Source of the DNA: Bacillus amyloliquefaciens DSM 7 = ATCC 23350
GTDB lineage: Bacteria > Bacillota > Bacilli > Bacillales > Bacillaceae
Direction of reading: 5' to 3'
DNA length: 64,000 nucleotides
Assembly: GCF_000196735.1 (NCBI RefSeq)
Contig: NC_014551.1
Span: 2,723,001 to 2,787,000, forward strand
The position numbers and the translations under genes are program-made. Below the pieces are notes generated by a model that did no database searches, was not told where the DNA came from, and saw nothing but the letters and a program-made list of their open reading frames with translations. Below, one piece after another: positions 60,851 to 64,000 of the stretch (positions within the stretch are counted from its first letter, which is position 1; every line of letters starts with the position of its first letter).

Positions 60851-62167
60851 TTAGCTTCTCTCCATCAGCTGCACCATCAGCATCGCTTTTGAAACGATGC
60901 CGCTTTGGCTTGACACTTCCACTTCCATTTTCCCGAATTTCCGGCCCGCTTCTAAAATGCGCGGTTTCACTTCAATGACCGATTCCATCTGAACGGGTTT
61001 TAAGAAGAAAATCGTAATGCTTTCAATGACCAGCTCGCCGCGTTTGCGGGAACGTAAAAATCGGCTGGCGGCCTGGGTTAAAATCGTTGTAAACACCCCG
61101 TAAGAAATCGTCCCGAGCTGATTGGTCATCTGCGGCGTGACTTCATATTGATAAACGGCCGGCGTTTTATCATCTTCCTCTTCTTTAAATCCCCTTGAAA
61201 CGATATCATCAAGCTTCTCCCCGACCTGAGGCTGCTTTTGAACCATTTGAAGCGCTTTTAAGACATCCTGGCGGCTGATCATCCCGATCAGTCTGTGGTG
61301 CCCGTCTGTCACCGGAAGCACTTCGATTCCTTCCCAAACCATCATTTGAGCCGCTGAGGCGACAGACGTTTTCCCGATCACCGTGACAGGGTTTTTGGTC
61401 ATTACTTTTTCAATCGGAACTGATCGGTCATGCCCGGCGATATCTTTCGATGTGAGGATTCCGTGGATTTTCATCTGCTGATCGATGACCGGAAAGCGTC
61501 CGTGTCCGGTTTCATAGTTTTTTTCGTACCATTTCTCCAGCTTATCCTTAGGAGACAGCGTCACTGTCCGATCTGCGGGCGTCAAAATGTCCTCCACGAG
61601 CACAATTTCTTTTTTTATGAGCTGATCATAAATCGCCCGGTTGATCATTGCGGCTACCGTGAAGGTATCATAGCTCGTGGAGAGAATCGGAAGCTCAAGC
61701 ATATCGGCCAGCTCGATAATGCTGTCATCGGTATTAAACCCTCCGGTTACCAAAACAGCCGCACCCGCTTCAAGCGCCTGGCGGTGAGCGTTGATTCTGT
61801 TCCCGACGATTAACAGGTTCCCCGCCGCTGTATAACGCATCATCGCGTCAAGCTCCATCGCGCCGATCACAAACTTGTTCAACGTTTTATGCAGACCGGC
61901 TTTTCCGCCGAGCACCTGGCCGTCTATCACATTGACGACTTCGGCGTATGTCAGCTTTTCAATATTTTCTTTTTTCTTCTGCTCAATTCGGATCGTTCCC
62001 ACACGTTCAATAGTGGAAACAAACCCTTTATTTTCGGCTTCCTTAATGGCTCTGTAAGCCGTTCCTTCACTGACTTTCATTTCTTTCGCAATTCGTCTGA
62101 CCGAAATTTTTTCACCGACAGGAAGCGAATCTATGTATGATAGGATTTGTTCATGCTTTGTTGCCAA
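60851..62167 (-). CDS. ytoI: DRTGG/CBS/hotdog-domain regulator YtoI
   Basis: A 438-residue protein with, in order: winged HTH (about 1-65, RRIAKEMKVSEGTAYRAIKEAE), DRTGG domain (about 75-180, VLVTGGFNTDD), two CBS domains (about 195-315, VMTKNPVTV; RLIGMISRQDV) and a C-terminal thioesterase-like hotdog domain (about 340-438). CBS and DRTGG parts suggest nucleotide sensing; targets are unknown. TTG at 62167 follows AGAGGTG by 6 bases and gives the usual start. Confidence 0.9.
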   Translation of the reverse strand: MATKHEQILSYIDSLPVGEKISVRRIAKEMKVSEGTAYRAIKEAENKGFVSTIERVGTIRIEQKKKENIEKLTYAEVVNVIDGQVLGGKAGLHKTLNKFVIGAMELDAMMRYTAAGNLLIVGNRINAHRQALEAGAAVLVTGGFNTDDSIIELADMLELPILSTSYDTFTVAAMINRAIYDQLIKKEIVLVEDILTPADRTVTLSPKDKLEKWYEKNYETGHGRFPVIDQQMKIHGILTSKDIAGHDRSVPIEKVMTKNPVTVIGKTSVASAAQMMVWEGIEVLPVTDGHHRLIGMISRQDVLKALQMVQKQPQVGEKLDDIVSRGFKEEEDDKTPAVYQYEVTPQMTNQLGTISYGVFTTILTQAASRFLRSRKRGELVIESITIFFLKPVQMESVIEVKPRILEAGRKFGKMEVEVSSQSGIVSKAMLMVQLMERS

Positions 62168-62258
62168 GCGTTTCACCTCTAAGGACAGTCTTCTGCTTTT
62201 ATTATAAGGGCACGGGGGATTCATTCGCAATGAGACGCCCGAAAAAAGACGGCACCGC

Positions 62259-62295
62259 AAAAAGACCTTCTGAATGCGTGATTCAGAAGGTCTTT
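62259..62295 (-). terminator. Strong terminator of ytkL
   Basis: A perfect 15-bp stem (62295-62281 with 62275-62261), 5-base loop, then TTTTTG on the minus strand. Confidence 0.93.
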
Positions 62296-62304
62296 GACAT
62301 TATG

Positions 62305-62991
62305 TCAGGCAAGCTCAATGGTCTCGCCGACCGCCATGACTTTGCCGACGCCACCGGGCAGACTTTCGGCGAAAGCGTCAGGGTCCTGTTCAATGACAGG
62401 GAATGTATTGTAATGAACGGGAACGACTTGTTTCGCCCTCAGCCATTCAGCCGCGAGTTTCGCATCTTCAGGGCCCATGGTGAAGTTATCACCGATCGGC
62501 AGAAACGCCAGGTCAATGTGATTCAGTTCCCCGATCAGTTTCATATCTGAGAACAGCGCCGTGTCCCCGGCGTGGAAAATCGTTTTGCCGTCAATCGTCA
62601 ATAAAATCCCTGCCGGCATCCCTGTGTATGTGATGGTTTTGTTTTCTTCATCAGTGACTGCCGATCCGTGGAATGCCTGTGTCAGTTTCACTTTGCCGAA
62701 ATCAAATTGGCGCGCCCCGCCGATATGCATCGGGTGGACGTTTAAACCTTTAAAGCCGAGATAAACGGCCAGCTCATTCGGCGCAATAACGAGCGCATCG
62801 TTTTGTTTGGCGATCTGCTCTGTATCTCCGACATGGTCATTGTGTCCGTGAGTAAGCAGGATGACATCCGCTTTCACTTCTTCCGGCTTCAGATTTGTCA
62901 GGCTGTTTCCGGTAATAAACGGATCGAAAATAATGTTATGGGTTTTCGTTTCCACATGAATGACAGAATGTCCGTGATAAGTCACTTTCAT
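62305..62991 (-). CDS. ytkL: UPF0173 metal-dependent hydrolase YtkL
   Basis: A 228-residue metallo-beta-lactamase-fold hydrolase. Metal ligands are in [10 protein letters not shown] (HxHxDH), [14 protein letters not shown] and the C-terminal VPVHYNTFP. The substrate is unknown. The ATG at 62991 is preferred; the GTG three codons earlier lies in the GAGGTG ribosome site. Confidence 0.92.
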   Translation of the reverse strand: MKVTYHGHSVIHVETKTHNIIFDPFITGNSLTNLKPEEVKADVILLTHGHNDHVGDTEQIAKQNDALVIAPNELAVYLGFKGLNVHPMHIGGARQFDFGKVKLTQAFHGSAVTDEENKTITYTGMPAGILLTIDGKTIFHAGDTALFSDMKLIGELNHIDLAFLPIGDNFTMGPEDAKLAAEWLRAKQVVPVHYNTFPVIEQDPDAFAESLPGGVGKVMAVGETIELA

Positions 62992-63051
62992 CGTTTTCAC
63001 CTCATAAAAAGTTAATATTTATCAAGTTCCCTTTTCGACAAACGAAAAAAC

Positions 63052-63819
63052 TTACAGGGATTGATGCCTGTTAATCACATTCAGCCCGCCTGTTGCTTCT
63101 ATGACCGTTCCGGTTACAAGATCGGAATCTTCTTCACATAAAAAGGCGATGATTCTCGCAATGTCCTCTCCGGTTCCGGACCTGCCGATCGGCGTGTTTT
63201 CTTTGCCGATCTTCCGTCTTGCTTCTTCTATAGACGCTTCTTTCATATCTCCTACAATATCACCCGGGCAGACCATGTTGGCCGTAATGCCTGATTCGGC
63301 TTCTTCAATCGCAATGGTTTTGGTTAGCGAAGCCAATCCGACTTTAGCCGCTCCGAAAGCGGAACGGTGCAGCCAGCCCGGAGCATGGTCAGCTCCTTGA
63401 AAGCCGTATGTAATAATCCGGCCGAACCGCTGCTGTCTCATTACCGGGATAACCGCTTTAAACAGATGAAAAACGGCGCTTAAATTCCCTTCAAGCATGT
63501 CATACCATTCGTGATCGGAATAATCGGCAAGCTTTTTGCGCTCAAATATGTACGGCCCGGCATTGTTAATCAGTATGTCAATCCTTCCAAACCGCTGAAG
63601 GGCTGCATCGGCGATCCGCATGAGATCTTCTTTTCGGGTTACATCGCCCTTAACGAATTGCAATCTGTCATGGCACCGGGGATAATCGGCCTTCAGACAA
63701 GCGACCGCTTCTTCGTCCTGTCTGTAATTCACTGTGACCGAAAAGCCTTTTTCCAGCAGCATTTCAGTCACTTTTCGGCCCAATCCCTTCGTACCGGCAG
63801 TGATTAGAGCATGTCGCAC
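63052..63819 (-). CDS. ytkK: Short-chain dehydrogenase/reductase YtkK
   Basis: A 255-residue SDR oxidoreductase. TAGTKGLG is the NAD(P)-binding glycine motif and NNAG is present. The catalytic tetrad is unusual: where YxxxK is expected the sequence reads SAFGAAKVGL, with Phe in place of Tyr, and the Ser position is in ITYGFQG. So it may not be a normal SDR catalyst. GTG at 63819 follows GGGGAGGG by 8 bases. Confidence 0.88.
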   Translation of the reverse strand: MRHALITAGTKGLGRKVTEMLLEKGFSVTVNYRQDEEAVACLKADYPRCHDRLQFVKGDVTRKEDLMRIADAALQRFGRIDILINNAGPYIFERKKLADYSDHEWYDMLEGNLSAVFHLFKAVIPVMRQQRFGRIITYGFQGADHAPGWLHRSAFGAAKVGLASLTKTIAIEEAESGITANMVCPGDIVGDMKEASIEEARRKIGKENTPIGRSGTGEDIARIIAFLCEEDSDLVTGTVIEATGGLNVINRHQSL

Positions 63820-63929
63820 ATTGAATACCCTCCCCAGGCAACGTTGCCGCTTCAATAGAATAAAGTCGTTTCTCCCTCTACTTTACTATAAACAAGCGGC
63901 AATATCACTTTTTTGCACTTCAATCGCAC

Positions 63930-63955
63930 GAAAAAAAGCCGTCTTTACAGACAGC
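63930..63955 (-). terminator. Terminator of the gene upstream of ytkK
   Basis: AGCTGTCT/AGACGGCT stem (one G-U pair) then seven T on the minus strand, just after the partial gene at the window end. Confidence 0.85.
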
Positions 63956-64000
63956 TTAATTTTCTGAAGGGGCTGAGGCTTCCTCCAGGCCGATATAACC
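63956..64000 (-). CDS. C-terminal 14 codons of an unidentified gene (partial)
   Basis: The minus strand is open from the window edge and reads GYIGLEEASAPSEN, then TAA, followed at once by a terminator. A terminator after the stop supports a real gene end. By B. subtilis gene order it would be the small gene ytzD, or less likely argH, but 14 residues are too few to identify it. Confidence 0.5.
   Translation of the reverse strand, partial: GYIGLEEASAPSEN

Overview
This window is a chromosomal core segment from a member of the Bacillus subtilis species complex. The proteins are full length and very close to those I remember from B. subtilis 168, but they differ at scattered positions. That fits a B. 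amyloliquefaciens/velezensis-type relative better than 168 itself. Gene order follows the glcF to ytkK part of the 168 map almost gene for gene. I see no insertion sequence, prophage, integron, tRNA, rRNA or CRISPR array. I did not find a previously undescribed multi-gene system. The interest lies in control signals, unusual start codons and a few structured, unexplained intergenic stretches.

Layout. Bases 1-2.7 kb hold the 3' part of glcF (glycolate oxidation) and cstA (peptide/carbon-starvation transporter). From 2.7 to 14.5 kb lies the arabinan/arabinose block, all on the minus strand: abnA (secreted endo-arabinanase), then araA-araB-araD-araL-araM-araN-araP-araQ-abfA. AbnA cuts arabinan outside the cell, AraNPQ imports arabino-oligosaccharides, AbfA releases arabinose inside, and AraA-AraB-AraD convert it to D-xylulose 5-phosphate. 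AraR operators and cre sites are readable at the two promoters. From 14.5 to 25 kb lie ysdC, ysdB (behind a sigma-W promoter), ysdA, the infC-rpmI-rplT operon with an L20-type leader, the pyruvate transporter pftAB with its LytS-LytT two-component system, ysaA, and thrS behind a T-box.

From 25 to 32 kb lie ytxC, ytxB, the primosome genes dnaI and dnaB, nrdR, speD and gapB. From 32 to 42 kb lie the ytcD/ytbD-ytbE redox/efflux locus, coaE, ytaF, mutM, polA and phoPR. From 42 to 54.7 kb is central carbon metabolism: citZ-icd-mdh, ytwI, ytvI, fxsA, pfkA-pyk, accD-accA and the malic enzyme ytsJ. From 54.8 to 64 kb lie dnaE, the sporulation pair ytrH-ytrI, ytzJ, nrnA, ytpI, ytoI, ytkL, ytkK and the last codons of another minus-strand gene.

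Throughout, the most supportable start is often not ATG. Ribosome-binding-site placement favours ATT for infC; TTG for nrdR, ytcD, coaE, pyk, accD, dnaE and ytoI; and GTG for araA, araQ, mutM, icd, ytvI, accA and ytkK. Operon statements are inferred from spacing and terminators, and gene names from recognition of the protein sequences. No database search was run.
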